Origin: Lentisphaerae bacterium GWF2_57_35
GTDB taxonomy: Bacteria > Verrucomicrobiota > Kiritimatiellia > CAIQIC01 > GWF2-57-35
Direction of reading: 5' to 3'
DNA: 64,000 nt
Assembly (NCBI GenBank): GCA_001804865.1
Contig: MHBK01000055.1
Span: 25,749-89,748, forward strand
The notes under the pieces are model-generated. The model was not told the origin of the DNA, ran no database searches, and saw only the letters and a list, made by a program, of their open reading frames with translations. Positions within the stretch are counted from its first letter, which is position 1. Each line of letters opens with the position of its first letter. This document shows, one piece after another, positions 45,201-53,878 of the stretch. A program made the translations under genes and the position numbers.

Positions 45201-45263
45201 GTCGGGGGGCGTCCCGTCCGTGAAACGAAGTCGGCCGCGGCCCATCTTCAGAGGCTAAACGCC

Positions 45264-46367
45264 ATGATTGTCGATAAGGGATACATCCAAAAGCTGTTAG
45301 GCCGGATTTCCGAGCTGGAATCCGAGCTGTCGGCGCCGGAAACGGCCGCGAATCAAAAGAAATTTCAAGCCCTGCTGCGCGAGCATTCGAGCTTGAAGGA
45401 GCTCCAGCAGCACACCGACGACTATTACAAGCTGCTCCAAGCTTTGGAAGACAATACGTCCTTGCTCCAGGCGTCCGATATGGATGCCGAGTTGCAGGAA
45501 ATGGCCCGAGCCGAAAAGGCGGATATTGAAGCCCGCCTGCCGTCGGCCGAGAAGCGGCTCCTGGCCGCCATGCTGCCTCCCAATCCTTCCGACAGCCGCA
45601 ATACGATCATGGAAATCCGCGCCGGCACCGGCGGCGAAGAAGCTGCGCTGTTTGCCGCCGATCTCTTCCGCATGTACAGCCGCTATGCCGAAACCCGGGG
45701 TTGGAAGGTGAGTTTGATCGATGCCAACTTCTCGGATATGGGCGGATTTAAGGAAATGGTTTTCTCCATCGAAGGCGAAAACGTCTACCGCACGCTGCAA
45801 TACGAAAGCGGCGGGCATCGCGTGCAACGCGTTCCGGCTACCGAAGCGCAGGGCCGCATCCACACTTCCGCCGCCACCGTAGCGGTGCTGCCGGAAGCCG
45901 AGGAAATCGACGAGATAGAAATCAAACCCGATGAAATCCGGGTGGATCTATTCCGCGCCTCGGGAGCGGGCGGACAAAAGGTCAACAAGACGGAATCGGC
46001 CATCCGGATCACGCATTTCCCGACCGGGTTGGTCGTTCAATGTCAGGATGAACGGTCTCAAGGCCGAAACCGCGATAAGGCGATGCGCGTGTTGAAGGCC
46101 CGTTTGCTGGACCTCAAGCGAAACGACGAGCAACAGAAAATGGCCGCCGAGCGCCGTTCTCAAATCGGTTCCGGAGACCGCAGCGAGCGCATCCGGACGT
46201 ACAATTTCCCCCAAAACCGGATCACCGATCACCGGATCAACCTCACGCTTTATTCCCTGGATCGCATCATTGAAGGCGATCTCGATCCTTTGTTGACCCC
46301 GCTTTACGAAAAGGACGTCGAGATGCGATTGAATAAAATGATGAGCCATCAGGGCGCGCCGGCATAA
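45264..46367 (+). CDS. prfA: Peptide chain release factor 1
   Basis: This 367-residue factor releases peptides at UAA and UAG stop codons. The GGQ motif is at 236-238 ([13 protein letters not shown]). The codon-recognition domain and the terminal helix ([22 protein letters not shown]) are complete. It is immediately upstream of prmC, which methylates this GGQ glutamine. Confidence 0.96.
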   Translation: MIVDKGYIQKLLGRISELESELSAPETAANQKKFQALLREHSSLKELQQHTDDYYKLLQALEDNTSLLQASDMDAELQEMARAEKADIEARLPSAEKRLLAAMLPPNPSDSRNTIMEIRAGTGGEEAALFAADLFRMYSRYAETRGWKVSLIDANFSDMGGFKEMVFSIEGENVYRTLQYESGGHRVQRVPATEAQGRIHTSAATVAVLPEAEEIDEIEIKPDEIRVDLFRASGAGGQKVNKTESAIRITHFPTGLVVQCQDERSQGRNRDKAMRVLKARLLDLKRNDEQQKMAAERRSQIGSGDRSERIRTYNFPQNRITDHRINLTLYSLDRIIEGDLDPLLTPLYEKDVEMRLNKMMSHQGAPA

Positions 46368-46430
46368 TTTGGGTAAGGACGCGACTCCGTTCGCGTCCGT
46401 TCCAAAAAAGACGGCTCTTCAAGAGAAAAC

Positions 46431-47303
46431 ATGAATTTCGCGCCCGACAAAGATGCTCTCCGCCAGGTTTCAGCTGCGCTTGAATCCGACCTGAAATCCG
46501 CCGGCGTCGAGGAAGCCGGCTTGACGGCCATGTATTTGCTGTCCCATGTGTTGGGTTGCCGTCGGCTGGAGGTGGGGTTGCGGGCGCAGGATGTTCTCGC
46601 CGATGCGCAAGCCCACGAGTTAAACCGATTAGCCGCCCGGATGAAGGCCGGAGAGCCTCTTCAATATGTGCTGGGCGATGTGGAATTTTTGGGCCGTCTC
46701 TTTAAAACCGATCCTCGGGCGTTGATTGCCAGGCCGGAAACCGAGTTGTTGGTGGAATGGGCGCTGGCCTCTTCCGATGTATGGGCGCGATCGGGTCCCC
46801 GGGTGGTCGATGTGGGCACGGGCACGGGATGCATTGCCGTTTCGCTCGCCTTGGAACGTCCTGCCGCCCGTATCATGGCCGTCGATCTTTCGGCGGAGGC
46901 GCTGGCTTTGGCGCGTGAAAATGCGCGGTCGTTGGGGGTGGAGGCCCGGATGGCGTTTTATCGGGCCGATTTGCTGGCGTCGTTCGCGCCGGGTTCGCTC
47001 GATGCGGTCGTGTCGAATCCGCCTTATATCGCTTCGGAGGAATGCGCCCGGCTGCCCCGGCATATTCGGGAGCACGAGCCCCGGCTGGCTTTGGATGGAG
47101 GGTCTGATGGTCTTTTTACGATTTCCCGTCTTGTGGAGCAGGCGGCGTTTACGCTTAAATCGGGCGGTCGCCTATACATGGAAATAGGGGAGGAGCAGGC
47201 GTCGCCGGTGCGGCGTTTGCTGGCGGAGGCGGGCTTTGTGCAGGTGGAGATTCGCAAGGATTGGAATGGGCATGATCGTATGGCAGGAGGATTGAAGCCG
47301 TGA
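46431..47303 (+). CDS. prmC: Release factor glutamine methyltransferase
   Basis: This 290-residue protein (HemK/PrmC) methylates the GGQ glutamine of RF1/RF2. The helical N-terminal domain is followed by VDVGTGTGCIAVSLA (SAM-binding, about 127). VVSNPPYIA, the NPPY motif (about 194-200) that holds the glutamine, comes next. It is coupled with prfA and overlaps the next gene by four bases (GTGA). Confidence 0.95.
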   Translation: MNFAPDKDALRQVSAALESDLKSAGVEEAGLTAMYLLSHVLGCRRLEVGLRAQDVLADAQAHELNRLAARMKAGEPLQYVLGDVEFLGRLFKTDPRALIARPETELLVEWALASSDVWARSGPRVVDVGTGTGCIAVSLALERPAARIMAVDLSAEALALARENARSLGVEARMAFYRADLLASFAPGSLDAVVSNPPYIASEECARLPRHIREHEPRLALDGGSDGLFTISRLVEQAAFTLKSGGRLYMEIGEEQASPVRRLLAEAGFVQVEIRKDWNGHDRMAGGLKP

Positions 47304-47716
47304 AAGAGCGTCGGAAAAGGGTGATCGTAAAGAGCCGGACTGGGCTCTATGTCGTTATCCTCCTTGTATTGATGCCGGCGGCTATCCTCATGCAGAGCGT
47401 ATGGATTTCAAAAAATGAGCGTATGTTTAAAAAAGGCCTCTTTCTGCAATTGCAGATCCGTAACGTAGAATGCGATCATTGTGGCGGCGTAGGATTGGTG
47501 CGTAACTCCAAGAAACCGGATGCCGCAGAGTTGTGTCCGGTCTGTTTTGGGGTCGGCAGCCATCCAACCCGGAAACTGGACGATGGGGATGCCCTTTGCC
47601 CGCTTTGCGGGGGAGTGGGACGGGTGATCGACGAAAAGATCGAATTCGCTCAAACTTGTCCCCGGTGCGACGGACGTGGTTTGGTCCGGTTGCAGGCGAA
47701 TAGGGAGTTGGAGTGA
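47300..47716 (+). CDS. Membrane-anchored DnaJ-type zinc-finger protein
   Basis: This 138-residue protein starts at a GTG overlapping the prmC stop, with AGGAGG ten bases upstream. A basic N-terminus and one helix (about 14-34) anchor it. The rest is a string of four CxxCxGxG-type motifs: CDHCGGVG, CPVCFGVG, CPLCGGVG and CPRCDGRG. This is the zinc-finger domain of DnaJ without J or substrate-binding domains. By charge, the finger domain would be outside the cytoplasm if the helix is a signal anchor. It is inserted in the otherwise conserved prmC-ffh junction. Confidence 0.75.
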   Translation: MKERRKRVIVKSRTGLYVVILLVLMPAAILMQSVWISKNERMFKKGLFLQLQIRNVECDHCGGVGLVRNSKKPDAAELCPVCFGVGSHPTRKLDDGDALCPLCGGVGRVIDEKIEFAQTCPRCDGRGLVRLQANRELE

Positions 47717-47737
47717 TGTTGAAAAAGACTTTATTCT

Positions 47738-47766
47738 CAACACTCCATTACTCCATCGCTCCAATC
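47738..47766 (+). repeat. Dispersed ACTCCA-type short repeat
   Basis: CAACACTCCATTACTCCATC and the following CGCTCC lie between two genes. The close relative CCAACACTCCATCGCTCCAT is at 55332-55351. The minus strand of 32872-32894 carries a variant with ACTCCACCACTCC. Confidence 0.5.
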
Positions 47767-47784
47767 TTTTTCTGAGGATTTTTT

Positions 47785-49113
47785 ATGTTCGATAAGTTGA
47801 GCAGTTCGTTGCAGAAGGTTTTCAAGAACCTGCGCGGCTACGGAAAGTTGTCCGAAAGCAATATTCAGGACGCTTTGCGCGAAGTGCGCATGGCGCTTCT
47901 GGAGGCGGATGTTCATTTCCAGGTCGCCAAGGATTTTGTCGCGCGCGTCAAGGAGAAGTGCCTGGGAAAAGAAGTGCTCGAAAGCATTACGCCGGGGCAA
48001 CAAGTCATTAAGATCGTCAACGACGAACTGGTCGCCTTGCTCGGCAGCAACAGGAAGGATTTTGACCTTTCGGGCCGTCCGGTGGGCATCATGATGCTGG
48101 GCTTGCACGGGTCCGGCAAGACGACCTCCACCGGCAAGCTGGCCCGTCGTTGGAAGAAGGACGGCAAGCACGTGGTCCTGGCGGCCTGCGACATCCGCCG
48201 CCCCGCGGCCGTCGATCAACTTCGCATCCTGGCCGGACAGGCCGGCGTCGATTTCGTCGCCCCCGAGCCCAACGAATCGGTTCCCGCCCTCGGAAAACGG
48301 GCGTTGTCCTGGGCCTCCCATATCGGCGCGGATTTCATTATTTACGATACCGGCGGACGCTTTCAGCTCGATACCGAACTCGTGGGCGAGCTGAAGGAGT
48401 TGCGCGATGCCGCCCGTCCACGCAATGTGGTTCTGGTGCTGGATGCGGCCATTGGGCAGGAATCGGTTCATGTGGCCGAGACCTTTCATAAGGAAGTCGG
48501 CTTGACCGGCCTGATCCTGACCAAGCTCGACGGCGATGCCCGCGGCGGCGCCGCTCTTTCGGTGCAATCGGTGACCGGTTGCCCGATCCTGATGACCGGG
48601 GTGGGGGAACGCCAGGAGGATTTCGAGCCGTTTTATCCTGAACGGATGGCGTCCCGCATCCTGGGCATGGGCGACATTGTCAGCCTGGTTGAAAAAGCGC
48701 AACAATCGATCGATATTGAAGAAATGGCCCGTGTGGAAGAGCGGCTGAAGAAGGATACGCTCGATCTGGAGGACTTTCTGATTCAGCTTCAGCAGATGAA
48801 AAAGCTCGGGCCTTTGGAGAATCTGCTTGAAATGCTCCCCGGGGGTGCTAACGTGCCCGCCCACGCCAAGGCTCAGTTGGCTGGGGCTTCCGGCGATACG
48901 TTCAAGAAGTCGGAGGCGATCATTCAGAGTATGACGCCCCGCGAACGAAGGCGTCCGGACATTATCGACGCCAGCCGTCGGCGCAGGATTGCTCAGGGGA
49001 GTGGAACGGCGGTAAGTGATGTAAACGAGCTGCTAAAGAATTTTGAACGGGCCAAAAAGATGACCCAGCAGCTTAAAAAAGCACAAAAAAGGTTGCTAAG
49101 ATTCGGGAAGTGA
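47785..49113 (+). CDS. ffh: Signal recognition particle protein Ffh
   Basis: This 442-residue GTPase, with SRP RNA, targets membrane proteins. It has an N-domain, then P-loop GLHGSGKTT (about 106), DIRRPAAVDQL and TKLDGDARGGAALS of the G-domain. A methionine-bearing M-domain (from about 330) ends it. It starts the core of the ffh-rpsP-trmD block and is followed by a terminator-like hairpin. SRP RNA was not found in the window. Confidence 0.96.
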   Translation: MFDKLSSSLQKVFKNLRGYGKLSESNIQDALREVRMALLEADVHFQVAKDFVARVKEKCLGKEVLESITPGQQVIKIVNDELVALLGSNRKDFDLSGRPVGIMMLGLHGSGKTTSTGKLARRWKKDGKHVVLAACDIRRPAAVDQLRILAGQAGVDFVAPEPNESVPALGKRALSWASHIGADFIIYDTGGRFQLDTELVGELKELRDAARPRNVVLVLDAAIGQESVHVAETFHKEVGLTGLILTKLDGDARGGAALSVQSVTGCPILMTGVGERQEDFEPFYPERMASRILGMGDIVSLVEKAQQSIDIEEMARVEERLKKDTLDLEDFLIQLQQMKKLGPLENLLEMLPGGANVPAHAKAQLAGASGDTFKKSEAIIQSMTPRERRRPDIIDASRRRRIAQGSGTAVSDVNELLKNFERAKKMTQQLKKAQKRLLRFGK

Positions 49114-49130
49114 TGTATCTACACCGCTTT

Positions 49131-49156
49131 CGTCTCCAGACTGGAGACGGGGTTTT
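49131..49156 (+). terminator. Hairpin between ffh and rpsP
   Basis: The stem CGTCTCC/GGAGACG (7 bp, loop AGACT) is followed by GGGGTTTTGG. It would terminate or attenuate transcription from ffh. Confidence 0.6.
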
Positions 49157-49192
49157 GGCCCCCCGAGGTCAAAGGCATGGTTGGAGGATGAT

Positions 49193-49486
49193 ATGGCAGT
49201 AAAGATTAGGCTTCGGAGAATGGGTAGCAATAAAAAGCCTTTTTTCCGGATTGTGGCGGCGGATGCTCGTTGCGCCAACGGCGGTGCATTTCTTGAGCAA
49301 TTGGGATGGTACGATCCCAAGAAATCAAAGAACAACGTCGAATTGAACCTTGAACGCGTCGATTACTGGGTTAGCAAAGGCGCCCAGGTTACCGACACGG
49401 TCAGGAATATTGTCAAGAGGCAGCGCAAGGTCGTTGTCGCCGTTCAACCCTCCGCTCCGGCGGAAGTTGCTCCGGCGCAGGCTTAG
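49193..49486 (+). CDS. rpsP: Ribosomal protein bS16
   Basis: This 97-residue protein has the canonical start AVKIRLRRMGSNKKPFFRIVAADAR and the AFLEQLGWYDPKKS motif. ATG 49193 is supported by TTGGAGGATGAT just upstream. A start 12 bases earlier (49181) would place the ribosome site inside the gene. The C-terminal Ala/Pro/Val tail is longer than in E. coli. Confidence 0.95.
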   Translation: MAVKIRLRRMGSNKKPFFRIVAADARCANGGAFLEQLGWYDPKKSKNNVELNLERVDYWVSKGAQVTDTVRNIVKRQRKVVVAVQPSAPAEVAPAQA

Positions 49487-49499
49487 GGATGTCGCTGAA

Positions 49500-49730
49500 A
49501 TGAAAGAACTCATTGAGTATATTGTTCGCGTGTTGGTCGATCACCCCGACGACATTCGTTTGACCGAAGTGGATGGCGAAAAAACCGTGATTTTCGAATT
49601 GCGGTGTCATCCGGAAGACGTGGGCAAAGTGATCGGCAAGAACGGCAAGACCGTCGGCGCGATTCGCACTTTGCTGAGCACGGCCGCCGCCCGTCAGGGA
49701 CGTCGTGCCATGCTGGAGGTTGTAGAGTAG
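49500..49730 (+). CDS. khpA: KH-domain RNA-binding protein KhpA-like
   Basis: This 76-residue KH protein (YlqC family) has the GXXG-type core VGKVIGKNGKTVGAIR. It likely forms a small RNA-binding module. ATG 49500 was chosen because it gives the family's usual start MKELIEYIVRVLVDHPDD. The frame open to 49350 overlaps rpsP. It stands in the slot where rimM is found in many other bacteria. Confidence 0.92.
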   Translation: MKELIEYIVRVLVDHPDDIRLTEVDGEKTVIFELRCHPEDVGKVIGKNGKTVGAIRTLLSTAAARQGRRAMLEVVE

Positions 49731-49736
49731 TCGACC

Positions 49737-50435
49737 ATGAGCGAACCGCTCGAGATCGACGTCGTTACCATTTTCCCGCAGATGTTGGGCGGGTTTCTGA
49801 ACGAAAGCATGCTCAAACGCGCCGCCCAAAGCGGCGCGGTGCGTTTTTCGACGATCAATCTGCGGGATTTTACCACGGACCCTCACCGGACCACCGACGA
49901 CCGCCCTTACGGGGGCGGTCCCGGCATGGTCATGAAACCCGAACCGGTGTTTCAGGCCGTCGAATCCGTCCGGAAAGAACGTTCGCGCGTGATCCTGATG
50001 ACGCCGCAAGGCCGGCGTTTCAACCAGGCGATGGCCCGGGAGCTTTCCCGTGAGTCGCATTTGGTGTTCGTGTGCGGGCATTATGAGGGTGTGGACGAGC
50101 GCATTCGGGAGGTGTTGGTCACCGACGAGATATCGATCGGCGACTACGTGCTGACCAACGGCGTGCTGCCGGCGGCGGTGGTAATCGATGCGGTGGTGCG
50201 GCTGTTGCCGGGGGTGCTCGGAGGGGAAGGGGCGACGGTGGAGGAATCTTTCAGCGAGAATACGTTGGAATATCCCCAGTATACGCGCCCCGCCGAATTC
50301 AGGGGGATGAAGGTGCCGGACATTCTCAGTTCGGGCCATCACGAAGCGATCGCCCGTTGGAGGGCGGAACAGTCGCTTCAAAGAACACGGGAACGGCGAC
50401 CGGATTTGTTGGATGGGACGGATGCGTCCTTGTGA
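49737..50435 (+). CDS. trmD: tRNA (guanine-N1)-methyltransferase TrmD
   Basis: This 232-residue SPOUT enzyme makes m1G37 in tRNA. The trefoil knot signatures [22 protein letters not shown] and [20 protein letters not shown] are all present, as is the C-terminal [19 protein letters not shown]. It is slightly shorter than E. coli TrmD. The gap from khpA is 6 bases. Confidence 0.96.
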   Translation: MSEPLEIDVVTIFPQMLGGFLNESMLKRAAQSGAVRFSTINLRDFTTDPHRTTDDRPYGGGPGMVMKPEPVFQAVESVRKERSRVILMTPQGRRFNQAMARELSRESHLVFVCGHYEGVDERIREVLVTDEISIGDYVLTNGVLPAAVVIDAVVRLLPGVLGGEGATVEESFSENTLEYPQYTRPAEFRGMKVPDILSSGHHEAIARWRAEQSLQRTRERRPDLLDGTDASL

Positions 50436-50455
50436 CGCGCCAACGAAATACAGCC

Positions 50456-50483
50456 TTGACGGAAACGGTTAGATCATTAAGAT
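50456..50483 (+). promoter_or_regulatory. Candidate sigma70-type promoter for rplS
   Basis: TTGACG (50456-50461) and TAAGAT (50478-50483) are 16 bases apart. They place a start about 105 bases before the rplS ATG, leaving a long leader. Confidence 0.5.
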
Positions 50484-50487
50484 GACC

Positions 50488-50596
50488 GCCTCATCTTGAG
50501 GCAGGATTAGAGGAAGTGCGAGAGGCTTGAGGGCTCGGCGACTGCGGCCAGGAGGCTGTGGAAAGTGACCAGAGGCGGATCGCAAGTAAGGAAGAT
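50488..50596 (+). promoter_or_regulatory. Possible structured 5' leader of rplS
   Basis: The first 15 bases form a GCCTCA/TGAGGC hairpin. A purine- and G-rich stretch with several complementary blocks then runs to AAGGAAG before the ATG. Ribosomal-protein autoregulatory leaders upstream of rplS are known in other bacteria. Here no specific family was recognised, so this is only suggestive. Confidence 0.35.
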
Positions 50597-50977
50597 ATGA
50601 ATACAGCCATTTTGGAAAAAATCGAAAAAGAAAATTTCCGCAAGGATGAAATTCCTGCGTTTCGCATCGGGGACACCATTCGCGTTCACGTGAAGATCAA
50701 GGAAGGCGACAAGGAACGCGTTCAGCTTTATACCGGCACCGTCATTGCCCGCGATGGAAAAGGCGCAACCAAGACGTTTACGGTCCGCCGTATTTCCTAC
50801 GGGGAAGGCGTTGAACGCGTATTTCCGTTTCATTCGCCCAGCCTGGCCAAGATTGAAATCGAAAAGTCAGGTCGCGTTCGTCGTTCCAAGCTTTATTACC
50901 TCCGCAGCAAGACCGGCAAGAAGAGCCGCGTGGAAGAAAAGCGCGAACAGCCGGCTGCCGCCGCAACAACGGCGTGA
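50597..50977 (+). CDS. rplS: Ribosomal protein bL19
   Basis: This 126-residue protein has GDTIRVHVKIKEGDKERVQ, TGTVIARDG and VRRISYGEGVERVFPFHSP, the standard bL19 signatures. The C-terminal extension is rich in Lys/Glu and then Ala. ATG 50597 is preceded by TAAGGAAG. The upstream frame to 50558 lies in the leader. Confidence 0.95.
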   Translation: MNTAILEKIEKENFRKDEIPAFRIGDTIRVHVKIKEGDKERVQLYTGTVIARDGKGATKTFTVRRISYGEGVERVFPFHSPSLAKIEIEKSGRVRRSKLYYLRSKTGKKSRVEEKREQPAAAATTA

Positions 50978-50988
50978 GAGGAGCAGCG

Positions 50989-51618
50989 TTGCTCGAGCAT
51001 GAGCGACAGGCCTGGGAGGCCGGCGTACAACGCCTGGCCGGGGTCGACGAGGCGGGACGGGGCCCCCTCGCAGGTCCGGTTGTAGCTTCTGCTGTCATCA
51101 TCGAACGTTCCCGGCTGGAGTCCGAGGCTAATCGGCTTTTTAAGGGTCTAACCGATTCCAAAAAGCTCTCGCGCTCCCGCCGGGAATTTTTTTTTGAAAT
51201 CCTGATTAATTCACCTTTTGTTCAAGTCGGCATCGGCAGCGCCGAGGTAGGCGAAATCGATTCGCTGAACATCCTCAACGCCACCCATCTCGCCATGACT
51301 CGCGCCGTCCGGCAACTTGAGCCTTTGCCCGATCATGTGCTCGTGGATGGTTTGCCCGTCAAAGGCCTGCCTTGCTCTTCGACGCCGATTGTCAAAGGCG
51401 ATGCCCTGAGCCTTTCCATTGCCGCCGCCAGCATTGTCGCCAAGGTAACCCGCGATCGGCTCATGCTGGAGCTCGACCGGCAATATCCCCAATACGGCTT
51501 TGCCCGACACATGGGCTATGGAACCGCCGTGCATATCGCCGCCCTCCGCCAACACGGCCCCGCCCCCTGCCACCGCCGCTCCTTCGCGCCGGTGAGCCAG
51601 CTTTCTCTCGATTTCTAA
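50989..51618 (+). CDS. rnhB: Ribonuclease HII
   Basis: This protein (about 209 residues) removes ribonucleotides from DNA. It has the DEAGRGPLAGPVVA metal site and LVDGLPVKG. SIAAASIVAKVTRDRLM and the terminal HMGYGTAVHIAALRQHGP are also present. TTG 50989 follows AGAGGAG and was preferred. A GTG at 50974 overlapping the rplS stop (GTGA) is the alternative. The order rplS-rnhB is conserved widely. Confidence 0.92.
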   Translation: MLEHERQAWEAGVQRLAGVDEAGRGPLAGPVVASAVIIERSRLESEANRLFKGLTDSKKLSRSRREFFFEILINSPFVQVGIGSAEVGEIDSLNILNATHLAMTRAVRQLEPLPDHVLVDGLPVKGLPCSSTPIVKGDALSLSIAAASIVAKVTRDRLMLELDRQYPQYGFARHMGYGTAVHIAALRQHGPAPCHRRSFAPVSQLSLDF

Positions 51619-51757
51619 GTCAAAGCACTTGTTTCCTTTCGTTGAACAACGGGCAGATTTGAGTCGGATTATCTTTTATTGGCATTCAATTTAAGGCTTC
51701 ACATGCTGATATTTATCGCCACAGTATTTGAAGGTTAACGATAAGCACGAATCTTTT

Positions 51758-52960
51758 ATGAAAATGCAGAACGTTGCCATTCATTTGAATACGGCTTCTT
51801 CACTTATTCGACAAAAAACATTTGCCGAGTTTTTTGCCGGCATTGGGCTTATGCGTATGGGTTTGGAAAAGGTCGGGTGGTCGTTGAAGTTTGCCAACGA
51901 TATCAGTCAGGATAAATACAAGATGTATCGGACCCACTTCAAGGATGAGCCCGATCATTTTGTGGTGGAAGATATTCATAAGCTCCGCGGCGATCGAATT
52001 CCCTCTGTCGCATTGGCAACAGCTTCTTTCCCTTGCACGGACCTTTCGCTTGCCGGGATGCGAAAAGGATTGTCTGGAAAGGAATCTTCGGCCTTTTGGG
52101 GCGTGATCCGCATTTTAGAGGAGATGAAGGATAGAAAACCTCCGGTGGTTCTTTTGGAAAATGTTGTGGGCTTCTTGACCTCTCATGGGGGCAAAGACTT
52201 TCAGGCGGCGATGCTTGCGCTTAACCGGTTGGGTTATTCGGTTGACGCGTTGATCGTGGATGCCGAACGATTTGTCCCTCAAAGCCGGGTTCGTCTTTTT
52301 GTCATTGGCTCGATTCTTCCCGGCATAAAAAGATCCGGCATCGGCGATCCAACGGCATTTTATGAGTCCCCGGTCAGGCCGGCGGCTTTGGCGAGTTTCA
52401 TCCATGATCATCCCGAGATTGCTTGGAACTTGAGAGCTGTTAATACGCCTCCGACCCGACGAAACACGCTGTCGGACCTGTTGGAGGAGCTGCCGGAAGA
52501 TTCTGCTTTCTGGTGGTCTGCAAAGCGAACGCAATATCTGTTGAGTCAGTTGAGCGAGAAACACGCGAAGACGTTGGCGGAGATGACGGCTAAATCCGCG
52601 TGGACCTATGGGACCGTTTTTCGACGTATTCGCAATGAAAAGTCCATGGCGGAGCTTCGCGTTGACGGCATCGCGGGCTGTTTAAGGACCCCCAAAGGCG
52701 GCAGCGCCCGGCAGATTGTCGTCAAAGCGGGATATGGCCAAACGTTTGCTCGACTGTTGACTCCCCGCGAGTGCGCCCGCTTAATGGGGGCGGACGATTA
52801 TGCTATTGAAGCTTCTCTCCATCACGCCTTGTTTGGCTTTGGCGATGCCGTTTGCGTTCCTGTTGCGTCATGGATCGCCGAAAATTATATCGACCCTCTT
52901 CTCGACGATTTGCAGAAGCATTGTACTTCTCCCGATCGCTCCGAATGGGATGTTGCGTAA
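51758..52960 (+). CDS. dcm: DNA (cytosine-5)-methyltransferase
   Basis: This 400-residue C5-MTase has FAEFFAGIGL (motif I, 22-31) and the catalytic Cys 93 in FPCTDLSLAG (motif IV). The ENV of motif VI (134-136) and a QSRVRLFVIG motif VIII are also present. The target-recognition region (about 210-300) is present. The terminal motifs IX/X (FARLLTPRECARLMG) are complete. The starting TTG at 51728 lacks support. ATG 51758 gives the best N-terminus but has no clear ribosome site. Its methylation site is not known. It is followed by vsr, with no restriction enzyme gene. Confidence 0.92.
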   Translation: MKMQNVAIHLNTASSLIRQKTFAEFFAGIGLMRMGLEKVGWSLKFANDISQDKYKMYRTHFKDEPDHFVVEDIHKLRGDRIPSVALATASFPCTDLSLAGMRKGLSGKESSAFWGVIRILEEMKDRKPPVVLLENVVGFLTSHGGKDFQAAMLALNRLGYSVDALIVDAERFVPQSRVRLFVIGSILPGIKRSGIGDPTAFYESPVRPAALASFIHDHPEIAWNLRAVNTPPTRRNTLSDLLEELPEDSAFWWSAKRTQYLLSQLSEKHAKTLAEMTAKSAWTYGTVFRRIRNEKSMAELRVDGIAGCLRTPKGGSARQIVVKAGYGQTFARLLTPRECARLMGADDYAIEASLHHALFGFGDAVCVPVASWIAENYIDPLLDDLQKHCTSPDRSEWDVA

Positions 52961-52983
52961 AAATATCGATAAAGTAGTTTCTC

Positions 52984-53394
52984 GTGGACACGTTCTCTCG
53001 ATTGAAGCGAAGCGAAATTATGCAGCGGGTGAAATCTGAAAACACCCGCCCTGAAATGCTTCTTCGATCGCTTTTGCACCGAAGAGGCTATAGGTTTTGT
53101 CTTCACAGAAAAGACCTGCCAGGCAAACCGGACATTGTCCTTCCCAAATTCCACACGGTAATTTTCGTTCATGGATGCTTTTGGCACCGGCACAAAAAGT
53201 GTAAGCGGGCCACAACCCCGCGCGATAACCGGCTGTATTGGGCTAAGAAGTTTGTTCGGAACACGGAAAACGACAAGAAACACAGACGTGATCTGAAGAA
53301 ATTAGGCTGGCGAGTCATCGTGGTGTGGGAGTGCCAACTTAAAAAGCCTGACCGCGTGTTGTACGCTGTCGATAAGAAACTCCGCATTCTCTGA
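52984..53394 (+). CDS. vsr: Very-short-patch repair endonuclease Vsr
   Basis: This 136-residue mismatch endonuclease repairs T:G mismatches arising by deamination of methyl-C. It has RPEMLLRSLLHRRGYRF, LPGKPDIVLP (metal Asp) and VIFVHGCFWHRH. LGWRVIVVWECQL is also present, all in Vsr order. It starts at GTG 52984. The partner dcm is 23 bases upstream. Both genes are slightly more AT-rich than the surrounding operon. Confidence 0.93.
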   Translation: MDTFSRLKRSEIMQRVKSENTRPEMLLRSLLHRRGYRFCLHRKDLPGKPDIVLPKFHTVIFVHGCFWHRHKKCKRATTPRDNRLYWAKKFVRNTENDKKHRRDLKKLGWRVIVVWECQLKKPDRVLYAVDKKLRIL

Positions 53395-53446
53395 ATTCCT
53401 CGCCTTCGGAATTGAGCCGTGCGGCACATTCTGGTTGAATCCGCCC

Positions 53447-53872
53447 ATGCGCTGGCCATGGCAGAAAGCAAAGGGGGAAGAGCCGGCCCATCTTCGCGCG
53501 GGATGTTGGGGCGAGGAATGGGCGGCCCGCGTGCTTAAGGAGAAGGGGTATAAAATCCTGGGGCAACGGGTGCGCATGGGGCGGCGCGACGAATTGGATA
53601 TTGTGGCCCGCCAGAAGGACACCTTGGTCTTTGTGGAAGTTAAGACCCGCAAGAGCGAGGACTTCGGAAGTCCGGCCTCCGCCGTGAATCGGGCTAAACG
53701 GCACACGCTTTCGCGGGCGGCGATTCGCTACCTTGGAAAAATCCGGAAGAAACCCGACTACGTTCGATTTGACGTCGTGGAAGTTGTTGGCGAAGAGGGC
53801 GAAGGAATACCCGTGATCCGACACATCGAAAATGCCTTTACAATGGACTCCATCTATCGCATACGATGGTGA
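53447..53872 (+). CDS. yraN: UPF0102 / YraN family nuclease-like protein
   Basis: This 141-residue protein has GEEWAARVLKEKGYKIL, RRDELDIVARQKDTLVFVEVKTRK (Asp, Glu and Lys of a PD-(D/E)xK-like core) and RFDVVEV. This is an endonuclease-like fold usually next to rnhB. ATG 53447 is preferred over TTG 53435. In many genomes it directly follows rnhB. Here dcm and vsr lie between. Confidence 0.9.
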   Translation: MRWPWQKAKGEEPAHLRAGCWGEEWAARVLKEKGYKILGQRVRMGRRDELDIVARQKDTLVFVEVKTRKSEDFGSPASAVNRAKRHTLSRAAIRYLGKIRKKPDYVRFDVVEVVGEEGEGIPVIRHIENAFTMDSIYRIRW

Positions 53873-53878
53873 CAATTC

